A stretch of 64,000 bases of DNA, from contig KZ627157.1 in NCBI GenBank assembly GCA_002917775.1, positions 487,142 through 551,141 on the forward strand. Direction: 5' to 3'. Below the pieces are notes generated by a model, which saw only the letters and a list, made by a program, of their open reading frames with translations, did not search any database and was not told where the DNA came from. A program made the position numbers and the translations under genes. Positions 46,801 to 56,559 of this stretch are shown in pieces (the first letter of the stretch is position 1; every line of letters starts with the position of its first letter). Source of the stretch: Glaciozyma antarctica PI12. Its lineage: Eukaryota; Basidiomycota; Microbotryomycetes; Kriegeriales; Camptobasidiaceae.

Positions 46801-47804
46801 TTGTTCTGGAGGGGAGTACCGGAGAGAATGATGCGCATTTGCGCGCCGATGCCATGAAGCGCCTGAGCGACGTTCGACTCGTGGTTCTTGATCTTGTGCC
46901 TGCAACCAGAAGCACGCTCAGCTTCTGGCACCCAAAAGAATCGAAAATCTCGCGAAACGCACCCCTCGTCAAGAACGCAAACTCCCCAGCGACGGTGCTT
47001 GAACCAACCCGCCTCGGCGGTGTACGCCTCGTACGTCGTTACGACCAGATCGGGGTGCTCGTGAACGAGTTGAGCCTTGANNNANNNGCTGGCGCTCAGN
47101 AAGCACGAGCGAAACAACAACGCACCGTGATCCACGCGCCGAGGACACTGAGAGGGCAGATGAGAAGATGAGGTCCCTTGACACCGTGTTGCTCGTTCAA
47201 GTACGCCAGCAGCGAGAGCGTCTGCAACGTCTTGCCCAGTCCCATCCTGCGCGCGAAAGACAAACACCAAAGCCCAAAAGACCCAAAACACCCACAATCC
47301 GAACGACTAGTCAGCAATGATGAAGTACTGAGTTCTGGCCGTTCTCAAACATGTAGGCGAGGAAGCTCAATCCCGACAGCCGGTAATCCTTCCTCCCTGA
47401 ATCGTCTTGGGCTGCTCAAGCTTGCGGTACGGCACGACCTCGTTAAGGACCCTCCCCTCGTACCCCTTGAGCAAGTTGGCGACATGGTTCTTCTCCGGCA
47501 GCACGGCCAAGTAAACCCCGGCATGAGCTCTGAGGAACGCGTCCCTCCGCCTGTCCAACTCTACTCGATCTCCCGTCGACGCGCCAGTCCCCGAAGAGCC
47601 AAACTTGAGCTTAAGCTTCTTGCTAGCGAGGTGTAGCTGCGCCTCGGGCTGCTCGTCGGGAGTGGCGGATCCAGGAGTCGGTACGGCCGAAGTGGGAGCT
47701 GTGCTGTAGTCGTTCGCTGAGGCGGGCGAGTTGCCGGAGCTAGAGACGAGGTCGAAAGGACGCTTCGCTGGGTTGACGGCGGCGGCGGGGTTCGAGGGAT
47801 CCAT
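43825..47804 (-). CDS. SNF2-family chromatin-remodelling ATPase with C-terminal PHD-like fingers
   Basis: Seen: start at 47804 ([19 protein letters not shown]), basic linker, [18 protein letters not shown]-loop [53 protein letters not shown] (the DEAH box, split by an intron), [20 protein letters not shown], then [76 protein letters not shown] and [19 protein letters not shown]. After the gap come [39 protein letters not shown] and [19 protein letters not shown], a PHD/C5HCH-type pair, ending [10 protein letters not shown] at TGA 43825. All SNF2 motifs are present, so the motor should be active. Closest in feel to ISWI/LSH-like remodellers; the exact subfamily is not clear. The gap removes the part between motor and fingers. 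Confidence 0.88.
44650..45233. other. Assembly gap (584 N)
   Basis: Run of N within the SNF2 gene, between the end of the helicase part and the zinc fingers. Further ambiguous bases at 45266, 47081-47087 and 47100 lie in the same gene. Confidence 0.98.
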
Positions 47805-48177
47805 TGCGGGGGGACGAGGAGGAGGTCTCGAGGGGTCGTTGGAGGCGCGGTTGGATTGCTGAGCGCGAGCTGAGTGAACTAGTCGTGTTCTCTTCACGCC
47901 TTGAGTTGAGGTGATCCAGCTGAGAAAGAGAAAAGAGGAACTCGAGACCAGCCCTAGTCTCTCGTCTCTAAGCCGGCCCACAGCCGCATCTCTGATTTTG
48001 GCCTCAAGAGTCGTTCGCCGCATGTGGGCGACGACGACGACGACGATACTTTGTTCGACGAAACTGATGATATAAGAACCCAGTAAGGGTAGCAAAGGGC
48101 TGCAGCAAAGGTATACAGAGCACCCACTCCACCACAGCCTCCCCCGCCTTTCCGAAACGCTCTCAAAAACCCCGCGC
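47805..48177. other. Intergenic spacer, 373 bp
   Basis: Between the end of the KH gene and the start of the SNF2 gene, both on the minus strand. A short CGA trinucleotide run (gacgacgacgacgacgat, about 48028-48046) is present. No gene seen. Confidence 0.4.
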
Positions 48178-49790
48178 TCAAGCCCCACCAGCGAGCTGCT
48201 TCTGCTTCTCCTGCTCGAGACGAGTGTACAAGAGCCTCACGGCCACCTGAATCCCAGACTGGATCCCCGTAATCGTCACAAGCTGAAATGGAGAGCAAGT
48301 CAGCGACGCGTTTGAGGCAGCGCGCGAAAAGGGAGTGGACGTACGCGCTCGGCAGGGTTCGCTCCGGGCGAGCCATCTCCAGGCTCGCAGATCTTGATCT
48401 GGCACTGGCTGATCTGGCGAATCTCGTTGATCTTGGATCCCGCCTTGCCGATGATAGAACCTGCGTCGCCCAAAAGACAATCAGCTCGCCGCCCTTCGCA
48501 AGTCGCAAGATAACAAACTCACCGACGGAGCTCATTGGGAATGAAGATCTGCTGAGTCTGCTGTCCGGGAAGCGCAGCCGGGGGAGGGTCCTCCTCCTCC
48601 TCCTCCTCCGCCCGAGGGCGCACCGCCGTAAGGCCTCCCTCCTCCTCCTCCACCTCCTCCACCGCGACTGCCTCCGTACTCTGATCCTCCTCCTCCGCCT
48701 CCTCCAGGCTGGTACGACGAGCACGCAGCTCGTGTGGGGCGGTACGTGGTGTGCTGCGCGACGCTGGGGGAAGGGTGCTCCTGGAGGATCGTGCCGATGT
48801 AGTAGACGGCGATGTGGATAGCGTCGGCGACACCGGAGACGGAGAGAACGCGCTGTTGGCAATACTTCAGTCGAGGCGCTAAAGAAATGAAGCGAAGGAC
48901 GAACCTCGGTGCTGCCAGGAAGGAGAGCTTCGCTAGCTTGGAGACGCGCGCCGCTGGCCTCCTGGATCTCCTTGATCTTGCTGCCAGACTTGCCAATGAC
49001 GGAGCCCATGCGGGCGTTGGGGATGATGAAGCTGGTGGGAAGGTGCGAGGTTAGCAAGGGGCAGGGGCAGGGCTGAGGCGCGCAAAGGACGAACCGGATG
49101 GTGACTGCGCGCGAGCCAGGGACGGAAGGAACGTCAAAAGGCTCGTCGTTAATGCGACGGACGACGAGTCCAAAGGCCTGCGAGGAGTCTGATCAGCTCC
49201 CACGTCCTCCAGTCCAGCTCGCCCTCAAACGAACGCACCTTGCTGACAGCGTCGAGCTGTCCTCCAATGACCATGACACGCTCGGGGTTCCCAGGAACGG
49301 CCTCCGTGATCGTGATCTTGCTCCCACTCTTCTCCCTGATCTCGTTGACGTTCTTCCCTCCCTTGCCAATGATGATGGAGGCGTCCTGAGTGACGATGAG
49401 AGCGCGCATCTGGATGACGGCAGCAGCGGCAGCGGCAGCATCGGCGGCGGCGGAGCCTTCGGAGGTCGCAGAGGGGTTGGCGGGGAGGTCCGAATCGACG
49501 TTCATGGGCGTAGCCTCCTCGGTAGGAGGGGCAGCGTCGAGCTTCGCGTCGTCGGTCTGCATGGGAGCGGTCGCGTCTGCGTCCTCGACATTCGACTCAT
49601 TCGGCGCGTCCTGCGGGGCTGCAACCTCGGTGGCAACTGACTTGGTGTCCTCGTCGACGGTCGACAGGTTGGAGGGGCCGGAGGGGTCGAGGTTGGACTT
49701 TTTGGGGAGGGGAGAGTCGGCGCCGGGGGAGGAAGACCTTGAACGCTTGCGAATGAGTTCGCTGGCTGCAGGGGCGGTGGAGTCGGACAT
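48178..49790 (-). CDS. RNA-binding protein with three KH domains (Rnc1/PBP2/PCBP type)
   Basis: Seen: start at 49790 (MSDSTAPAASELIRKRSRSS), an acidic Ala/Asp-rich leader, KH1 with IIIGKGGKNVNEIREKSGSK, KH2 with MGSVIGKSGSKIKEIQEASG and RVLSVSGVADAIHIAVYYIG, a Gly-rich linker (YQPGGGGGGGSEYGG), and KH3 with IFIPNEL, SIIGKAGSKINEIRQISQ and VTITGIQSGIQVAVRLLYTR, ending EKQKQLAGGA with TGA at 48178. Each KH keeps its GxxG loop (GKGG, GKSG, GKAG). Known: this spacing is that of hnRNP K/PCBP and fission-yeast Rnc1, which bind C/U-rich mRNA. Odd: two one-base frame discrepancies near 48531-48600 flank the start of KH3; without one base the expected NELVGSIIGK is read across the intron. Likely sequence error. 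Confidence 0.88.
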
Positions 49791-50283
49791 GGCGAGGGGG
49801 TGGGGAGTGATGGGGATTGATGGAGTTTGAGAAGGTGAGAAGAGTGACGAGAGAGAGAAAGAGAGAGATGCGATTAGTCCCGGCGCTCGAGGGTTGTGAC
49901 ACCAGCGGAGGGGGTGTTCTCAAATCAAGGGCGAGGGAGCGAGGTGAAGGTTGAGGAGTGGCGACGAGTGGTGGTGCAGGTGGTGGTCGTCTGGGAAGTG
50001 GGAGGAGTTGTGGATTAGGGGAGGAAGTGGGGGAAAGGGAGGAAGAGCGAGAGGGAGGAAGAGTTCCTCCACTCTGCTTCAAGAAGGAGCTGAACTCACC
50101 TAGACGAAAGTTGGGGAGGAGGAGAGGAGAACAACAGGCTCGCAGAGCTGGGCCCAGCGAAGGCCCTTGTGAAATTACAGTCAACATAGCCCGAATCTTC
50201 TTCAACTCGACGGCGGGCTCACCGTTTGAGCTCACCTGTTCAACGTCGACTAAAGCGAGAAGGAAACGACGACGACGAGGAGG
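49791..50283. other. Divergent intergenic spacer, 493 bp
   Basis: Between the KH gene start (minus) and the small gene at 50284 (plus). It is purine-rich on the plus strand with GAGA runs (about 49845-49870 and 50030-50060). No ORF with support; likely promoter and 5' leaders of both genes. Confidence 0.45.
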
Positions 50284-50752
50284 ATGGCAGAAGAGAGTAA
50301 GCTGACTTCTTCCTCAGCCGAAGCGACTTGGGAGCTCACTCTCTCTCCTTCTTCCAGCACCCGCCGCGAAAGGACCCCTCTCACTCATCCTCTCCCTCTC
50401 GAACACAGAGTCTTACCTCGTCGCTCGCCCCGCCACTCTCGCCCTAGCTCTCGAGGAAGCTACCGAGCTCTTCCCAGGCCTGGGCCAGCTCGCTCTCACG
50501 ACCGACTTGGGCGGACGCGAAGTCACTCTCACGAATGGAGCTTGGGATGTTGCGGCGCTGCAGCGGGACATGGTCGAGTTCAAGGTCGTCGCGAAGAAGA
50601 AGGAGGGGATCAAGAGGAAGTTGGAGCTGCAGCAGGTTGAGGAGGGCAGCGGGTCTTCTCGCGTCGACCTGGACGAATGGCAGCCCCCGACGCCCAAGCT
50701 CCCTCGACTCAGCTCCTACGCGCACGCCCCGAACGCCGCCTCTCTCCAATAG
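50284..50752 (+). CDS. Small unknown protein (about 136 residues)
   Basis: Two exons: ATGGCAGAAGAGA then an intron with GTAAGC donor and CTTCCAG acceptor, giving MAEETPAAKGPLSLILSLSN, SYLVARPATLALALEEATEL, FPGLGQLALTTDLGGREVTL, NGAWDVAALQRDMVEFKVVA and a Lys-rich then Ser/Pro tail ending PNAASLQ with TAG at 50750. The first part looks like a small alpha/beta fold (strand, helix, strand), perhaps followed by a coiled helix. Not recognised. Its stop is separated from the ATG of the next ORF by a single base, which is unusual for separate fungal genes. Confidence 0.55.
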
Positions 50753-50753
50753 A

Positions 50754-51798
50754 ATGACGCATCCACCTCTACCACCTGTGCGCCCCGGGCGGCGCCGCTT
50801 GCACTCTCCCCTTCCTCTCAGCACGACGTCTCCTCATCCTCAGCTGCCCGCATCACCTTTATCGTCTACGAAGAAGGGGAACATCGATACACCTACCGCC
50901 CTGTTTGCACTCTCTCGAAGAAGATGGGCAGATTCACTCGCGCCATCGCCGAGAAGCTGGAGATCCACTGGGAGGACATCCGCGTCTACTACTGCGGAGA
51001 TCGCGTCCAGCCGAACGACACACTCGCGCTATCGGATCCTGCCATGACCCTTGAGGAGCAAGAGTCAAGAGTCCTTTGAGGTGTATCCCGATTGCGATCT
51101 CGTGGGCGGGAAGCCCGTCATCTGCCTCTTCCCTCCTTCCCACCTCCCCTCCGTCAACGTCACTCTCTCGCTCGTCCCCAACTGGACCTTCTCCGCCCTC
51201 TACCCACTCTCCCCCATCTCGCGCACAAAGGACGGCGGCTCCTCAACCTCCTGGACCGTCTCAGCCTCTCCAGATGGGACTCTCATCGAGCACTCCTTCG
51301 GAACCTCGCTCTCCTACCTATTCTGGGAAGCCACGCCTTCGCTCTCCCTCCTTCTCCCCCTCACCTCTCCAGCGACTTCCCTCCCTCCTCCTCATTCGAC
51401 CCCTCCCGACCCTCCTCGACCCCACCAACTCCGTCCTCCTCCCCTTCGCCTCTTTCATCCCCTACCTCGACCACTCCCTCACTCAACTAACTCTCCACAC
51501 CTCCGCCGGAACCGATTTCATCACCTACTGGCTCCCCTCCTTCCTCCGCTTCCACTCCAAAGGCCAACACATCGCCCTACGTTTCCTCGAACAAAGCGCG
51601 TATGAGAAGGCGGCGAAGATGGTGGTGCTGCCGGAGCCGGAAGTGGTGACGAGGGTTTTCATGCCGTTCAAGGGGGTGGGAGAGGGGGAGGAGGGGTGGG
51701 AGGAGGCGAGGGAGAGGGCTGCGAAGGTGGATTGGAAGGGGGTGGTCGGAGTGAAGGAGGAGGCGTGGGATGTGGAGAGATTTAGGGTGCTGGAATGA
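50754..51798 (+). pseudogene. Broken gene of a basidiomycete Ubl-fusion family
   Basis: Seen: MTHPPLPP, a 45-nt intron, then a ubiquitin-like segment (RITFIVYEEGEHRYTYRP, TRAIAEKLEIHWEDIRVYYC), followed in other frames by SFEVYPDCDLVGGKPVICLF, VNVTLSLVPNWTFSALYPLS, DGTLIEHSFGTSLSYLFWEA, SFDPSRPSST, NSVLLPFASFIPYLDHSLTQ, LHTSAGTDFITYWLPSFLRF, HIALRFLEQSAYEKAAKMVV and WDVERFRVLE. From memory, Agaricomycete genomes encode this domain downstream of ubiquitin. The frame is broken by an exact 7-bp tandem duplication (51059-51065/51066-51072), by apparent single-base losses near 51330 and 51418-51426, and the reading stops at TGA 51796 where the family continues (W then GGMEV, which is still readable behind the stop). 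Either a decaying gene or clustered sequence errors. Function of the family unknown. Confidence 0.55.
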
Positions 51799-52073
51799 GG
51801 TGGGATGGAGGTTGTTTCAGGATGGAGGGGAGGGGGAGGCGTTTCGGGGGGGACGATGCTGGAACGCGTTTTTGTTGTTTGTTCAATTCGCGATTCTCGC
51901 CTACAGGAAACACGTTCGGTACATCCATGTGGCTTCTCCGCTACGCCCTTCACCTCTCACCGGTCTTCAAGGTCTTCAGAATTGCAGGAAGAAGAGGGCT
52001 GTGCTCCGTCGACTTGCAGTGCAAGCATCGCTACCTCGCTCTCCTCTCGCTCTTCCCCTCACTCAATCTCAAA

Positions 52074-52404
52074 ATGACCAAAAACTCCCCCTACGCGCCC
52101 TATCAGCCCTGCCAGCCCTCCCCCTACCCACTTTACCAGCCCTGCCAGCCGACGGAGCGTCCTCCCCCCTCGCCACGCCCTCCCAAGCGTCCTCCCTACC
52201 AGCCCTCCCAGGCGCCCTCCCTACCAGCGCACTCCGACCGAGTCCATCGAAGCCACTTGTAAGCCTCTCTCGCCCCTCGCCCCTCGCTCGGTAGCTGACG
52301 AGACGTTCTTTGCAGGCTTTGGCTTCTGTGGGAGCCTCTCGCGCGGAATGAGGAGGGTTAAGAGGAATGCTTCGGTCTTTGGGGGGAAGGCGAAACGCTC
52401 TTGA
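52074..52404 (+). CDS. Possible small Pro/Tyr-rich protein with frame break
   Basis: Seen: ATG 52074 with MTKNSPYAPYQPCQPSPYPL then YQPCQPTERPPPSPRPPKRP. A 13-bp direct repeat at offset 25 (52191-52203 and 52216-52228) shifts the frame; after it another frame reads RPPYQRTPTESIEAT and, across a good intron (GTAAGC donor, TTTGCAG acceptor), CFGFCGSLSRGMRRVKRNAS ending GGKAKRS with TGA at 52402. The two halves make sense only if the 25-bp unit is a duplication. Without that assumption the ORF ends at 52262. Not recognised. Coding status is uncertain. Confidence 0.35.
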
Positions 52405-52497
52405 ACAGCACGCTTGCGGAGGGACGGAGAGCGAGACGAGCAGGATGGGATGGGAACGTGGATCAGTGATTGCTTGAAATTAGTTGTTCAGATGTGA

Positions 52498-53075
52498 GCG
52501 ACGGGGTTCCAGCTACAAGCTCCCTTCGCACCCTCGTCCAACGCGTCCAGCGGACGCATCGCCTCCTCGTCGAGCTCAAAGTCGAACACGTTTGCGTTCT
52601 CAATGATTCGGGCGGGAGTGTCGGATTTGGGGAGAGGCACTGCGAGAGTCTTTCAGAGGAGAGCGAGGAGAGATGAGGAGGAGCGCACCGTAGCCTCAAA
52701 CGTACCCAGCTCAACCCCTCCTTCTCCGCCTTGCCCACACTATCCTGCACCGCCAGCGCAGTCTTTGTAGTCCCATGCTCCTTCCCAGTGACTTTCGACG
52801 TCAACCACACGCTCCCCTGACCTCCTCCCTCCCTCCACGCCCTCACAGCAGCGACGACCTCCACCTCGTTGCAGTAGATCCTCGCGCTATCGATATGCCT
52901 GTAGCCCGCTTGGAGAGCAGAAGTGGAGGAAGCGAGCGCGGCAGTGGATTGATACACGCCTGAGGTCGTTCAGCAGCTGGTGGGGAGGAAGAGGGGGAGA
53001 CGCACCGAAGCCGACGAGAGGCATGGCGTCGCCGGTGCGGATAGTTATGGTGGGGGGTATGGAGAGGGGGGCCAT
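52498..53075 (-). CDS. Aldo-keto reductase lacking the central barrel part
   Basis: Seen: start at 53075 (MAPLSIPPTITIRTGDAMPL), VGFG, intron, VYQSTAALASSTSALQAGYR, HIDSARIYCNEVEVVAAV (catalytic Asp and Tyr), WLTSKVTG (catalytic Lys), KTALAVQDSVGKAEKEGL, then after an intron of about 95 nt the reading goes straight to VPLPKSDTPARIIENANVFD, LDEEAMRPLDALDEGAKGA and SWNPVAHI, TGA at 52498. Known: the AKR barrel has about 100-130 residues between these parts, including the catalytic His and the NADPH-binding strands. They are absent here although both ends are well kept and splice in frame. So the protein is probably inactive as a reductase, or the assembly lost an internal block. Confidence 0.75.
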
Positions 53076-53391
53076 GGCGGAGGTGCGGTGCGCGTGGTAG
53101 GAAAGGAAAAGGAGGAGGTGACGGCGAAGGAGGGCCCCTCTCCGCTTTCGATCGTTTCCGCTGCTTCTTTACTTCCTCCTTGCAGGTGCTTTGGGATGGA
53201 TGAAGATGCAAGTGATGCATTGCACGATGGAGTAATGTGCGTAGGAAGAGAACAGTCGTCGAGCGAAAACGGTCCCTCTCAGAGCCATCGCACGAGCAAC
53301 GAGGGAGCTAGGAAGCCGCCAGGAGCCAAGGGGAGGCACGAGATGTGTGGTAGAAGCGCCAGAAGCAGAAGCAGTGAAAGGGCCCTCTCTG
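53076..53391. other. Intergenic spacer, 316 bp
   Basis: Between the CUZ1-like stop and the start of the truncated reductase, both minus strand; holds the reductase promoter. No gene seen. Confidence 0.4.
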
Positions 53392-54320
53392 TTACACGGA
53401 GAGTCTACCTCGGAGCAGCCAGACCGTCCCTCCGTTCGCAATGACTGAGTCGAGTCGATTTGGCGTTGGAATCGTTGTCGGTAGAGCTTCGGCTGTCGCA
53501 GGAGGCTTTATCAAGCTGATAAGCTACACATCATCGTAATCAGTAATTTGCTTCGAAGAAAGGAGAGAAAGGACTGACTCTCAGCGGGTCCGAGGAGGTG
53601 TTGTTCACGTTTTCGATACTGAAGTGGACAGCAAGGAGGTCTAGCGCTTTACCAGCGGTAGTAATCTGGGGGAGTCTTCGTTAGCTCCTCCAGCTCAAAG
53701 TTTACTTAGCGAAGCAGAGAACTCACCTTCGGCAACCACACCTCGCGCACCCCCTGCTCGACGAATCCAGCTCCCTCCACAAAGACCACCTTGACATATA
53801 GCCTGTCCTCCATCGGCACTTCCCCAGCACTCTTCCTAGGATCACCCTGCTTGGCCCTCTGCTTAAGCCGCATAAGCTCGACCACCGGGCTGACCTTCTC
53901 GACCTTGGCCACCTTCTCCCCTCCCTTGTCCTCCCCAACCCTCTTGCCAAAGTTCTTCGCCAAAAGTGCTTGCGCTGCTTGCGCCTCCTCCTGCTCCTTC
54001 TCCTGCTCCGCCTCCTCTCGTTTCCCTAGCACGCTCCGTTGTCGGTCAGGAAGAAGGTCGCGGAACCTCTCCTCGAAGCTGAATCGTTGGACGGTTGTGG
54101 CGCCAGGATCGTTTGAGCATTTGTGGTGAGATGGTGGGAGGGCGTGGTGGCGGCAGTAGGGGGAGGTGCAGTGGGGGCAGAGGATGGGGAGGACTGGGGA
54201 GACGCATCGTCAGCTTCGAGGGATGGAGAGCTCTGGGGGAGAAGGCTAGCTACAGTCGAGAGCGCCGCAGCTCGAGTAGGAGCAGTGCTGTCCTAGGATC
54301 AGGTCGGAAGCTGGTTCCAT
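53392..54320 (-). CDS. AN1 zinc finger and UBL protein, CUZ1-like
   Basis: Known: Cuz1 couples Cdc48 and the proteasome, especially under arsenite stress. Seen: ATG 54320 (MEPASDLILGQHCSYSSCGA), an intron, then the rest of an AN1 finger ILCPHCTSPYCRHHALPPSH with HHKC, followed by GATTVQRFSFEERFRDLLPD, a helical Glu-rich part (REEAEQEKEQEEAQAAQALL), VVELMRLKQRAKQGDPRKSA, and a C-terminal ubiquitin-like half: LYVKVVFVEGAGFVEQG, VREVWLPK, TAGKALDLLAVHFSIENVN, LPTTIPTPNRLDSVIANGG and VWLLRGRLSV, TAA at 53392. AN1 first and UBL last is the Cuz1 order. All AN1 ligands are visible. Divergent from MOD5, with 196 bp between start codons. Confidence 0.75.
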
Positions 54321-54516
54321 CTTGTTGGGTTGGAGGTAGCGGGAGAACAACAGAGGACGTTCCGTCTTCGAGCCCTCTTGACCTTCGTCCCCTCACCGGA
54401 ATCAGCTGCTCTGGAAAGCGACCAGGGACAAGGCTCGGCTTCTACTGCATGCTCAGAGCGTCGGGAGCTCAGCACTACTCGCTCGCCAGCCTTCTTCGCC
54501 GTCTCCTCCCTTCGAC

Positions 54517-56472
54517 AATGTCTGCTCCTCCTCCTCCGCCTAAGCGCGATCTCGTCGCCGTGATCGGGACCACCGGTGTCGGCAAGAGTCAGCTCGCCAT
54601 CGACCTGGCTCTCGCGCTCCCCAACATGCGAATCGAGGGGACCTCTCCGCCGACGAAGGGCGAGATCATCAATTCCGACTCGATGCAGGTCTACCGCGGA
54701 CTGGATGTCATCACGAACAAGGCGACGAAGGAGGAGATGAAGGGCGTCCCGCACCACCTGATGGGGTTCCTCTCGCCGGACGAGGAGTATCAGGTTGGCG
54801 ACTTTCAGAGGGACGCGTTGGCGAAGGTGCGTCGCCTCACAAGTCCTGCGAAGCGCTGCTGAATCGAGTTGAGCAGATCAAGGACCTGCACGAGCATTCC
54901 ACCCTTCCCATCGCCGTCGGCGGCACGACGTACTATCTCCAGAACGTCATCTTCCCCAACAAGCTCGTCTCGGACGTTCCCCCCTCCCCTCCGCCCTCTC
55001 CTCCGCCTTCACCTCCCCCCACCGCCTCAAGAGCCCTCGCCTCCGATTTCGCTTCCACTCCCACCACTCCTCCTCCCCCTCCCCCAAGAACCGCTGCCGA
55101 TATCGCCCACTTTCCTCCCGCCCTCCGCTCGACCATCCTTTCCCTTCCGGCCGACCTCCTCTCCCTCTTCTACGTCTTCCCCAACCTCCCTCTCACCTCA
55201 ACTCCCTCATTCTTCCCTCCCCATTTCCCAGTCGACCTCCTTCCTGCACCCTACCGGACGCCAGAAGCGTTCGTCACGGCCGTTTATGCGATTCTGGTGC
55301 ATTGCGATCCGGCGAGTGCGGCGAGATGGCACTGGAGGGACATTCGGAAGGTGCGGCGTGGAGTGGATATTGTCTGGGAGGGACGGAAGTGGGATGAGGT
55401 TACGCAGAGGCAGAAGGAGATGAAGGAGGAAGGAGCGAGGTGCGCCGGTTTGGCTTTGTGCTCGGGCGCAGCGCTGATGATGAGGCTTTGCAGGTTCCGA
55501 ACGCTGATATTCTGGGTTTTTGCGGAGAAGGACGTTCTTTACCCTCGCCTCGACGCTCGAGTTGACAAGATGACCGAGGTTAGCCTCGCTCTCTCCCCTC
55601 CGGCGTTCGCTGAACCAAGCCACTTCCAGCTCGGCCTGCTGGACGAGATTAACGAGCTCTGGAACCTCACGCAATCTCCTGCCGAGACCAACTACTCTCG
55701 AGGGATCTTTCAGGCGATCGGTGCGTTCCCTCCTCGTTCGTCGTCAGCTCTCGCTGACCCAGGCTCCAGGCTACAAGGAATTCGAGCCGTACCTTTCCTC
55801 TCGATCGACCACCGACGAGAATACTGCTTTCGACGAGGAAGATCCGCTGTTCATCGCTGGACTCGATAGCATGAAGCTCTCGACGAGGCAGTACGCGAAA
55901 CGACAAGTCAAGTGGATCAAGATGAAGCTGCTGCCGGCGGTGCGGAAGCTAGGTGGCGAGGACGTTACCATCGTTCTCCTCGATGCAACAGGTGTGCCCT
56001 CTACTAAATCGCTCGCGTGGAACGTTGACGAGCGAGCTTCGCAGACCTTGCGACGTGGGAGGCGAACGTTCGGGATCCGGCGATCAACATGCTGGAAGGT
56101 GCGTTCTAAGGCTGTAGACGAGGGAAGAGCGTGTCTGAATCTCTACCTCTCCAGCCTTCCTGTCCCGGGAGCCTCTCCCCGACCCCCTCACCCTCTCCGA
56201 AGCCGCTGCCACGCAGCTCGCGCCGGTTGTTGCCTCCTCGTGCGTTCTTTCGTTTGCTTGCTCAGCTCAGCTGAAGTTAATATACGAATAGGGCTACTAG
56301 TCATCATAAGTTGGTCTGCGAGGTGTGTACGACGGATCGCAGCATGCCGTTCCTCGTCGAGGAGCGCGAGATGGCGACTCACGCGTCGACGAAGATTCAT
56401 CGGAGGTCGGTGAAGCTGAGGAGACAGCCTACCTGGCCTGTCAAAGTCAAGCCTATGGCTAGCACGGAGTAA
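54517..56472 (+). CDS. MOD5: tRNA dimethylallyltransferase
   Basis: Adds an isopentenyl group to A37 of some tRNAs, in cytosol and mitochondria. Seen: start MSAPPPPPKRDLVAV, P-loop GTTGVGKSQLAIDLA, EIINSDSMQVYRGLDVITNK, GVPHHLMGFLSPDEEYQVGD, LPIAVGGTTYYLQNVIFPNK, RWHWRDIRKVRRGVDIVWE, FWVFAEKDVLYPRLDARVDK, NYSRGIFQAIGYKEFEPYL and STRQYAKRQVKWIKMKLLPA (the KRQ-WI block), and near the C-terminus a matrin-type C2H2 finger (KLVCEVCTTDRSMPF then H-H) followed by a basic tail, TAA 56470. All substrate residues are kept. An insertion of roughly 60-80 residues rich in Pro (PPSPPPSPPPSPPP) sits after FPNKL. Upstream of ATG 54517 the frame stays open, so a longer N-terminus for mitochondrial import cannot be excluded. 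Confidence 0.93.
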
Positions 56473-56559
56473 TCTAGTCGCGTTCGTCGTCGTCGCTCAA
56501 AACGAAGAAAGTCGGACCTTGCCAAAGTCGCGACTTGGTGAGCAACGAGGCGTTCTCAG

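Noticed and set aside
54095-54516. In-frame N-terminal extension of MOD5
   Set aside because: It overlaps the CUZ1-like first exon on the other strand and reads as low-complexity Gly/Arg; ATG 54517 gives a normal MOD5 start, though a mitochondrial leader cannot be fully excluded.
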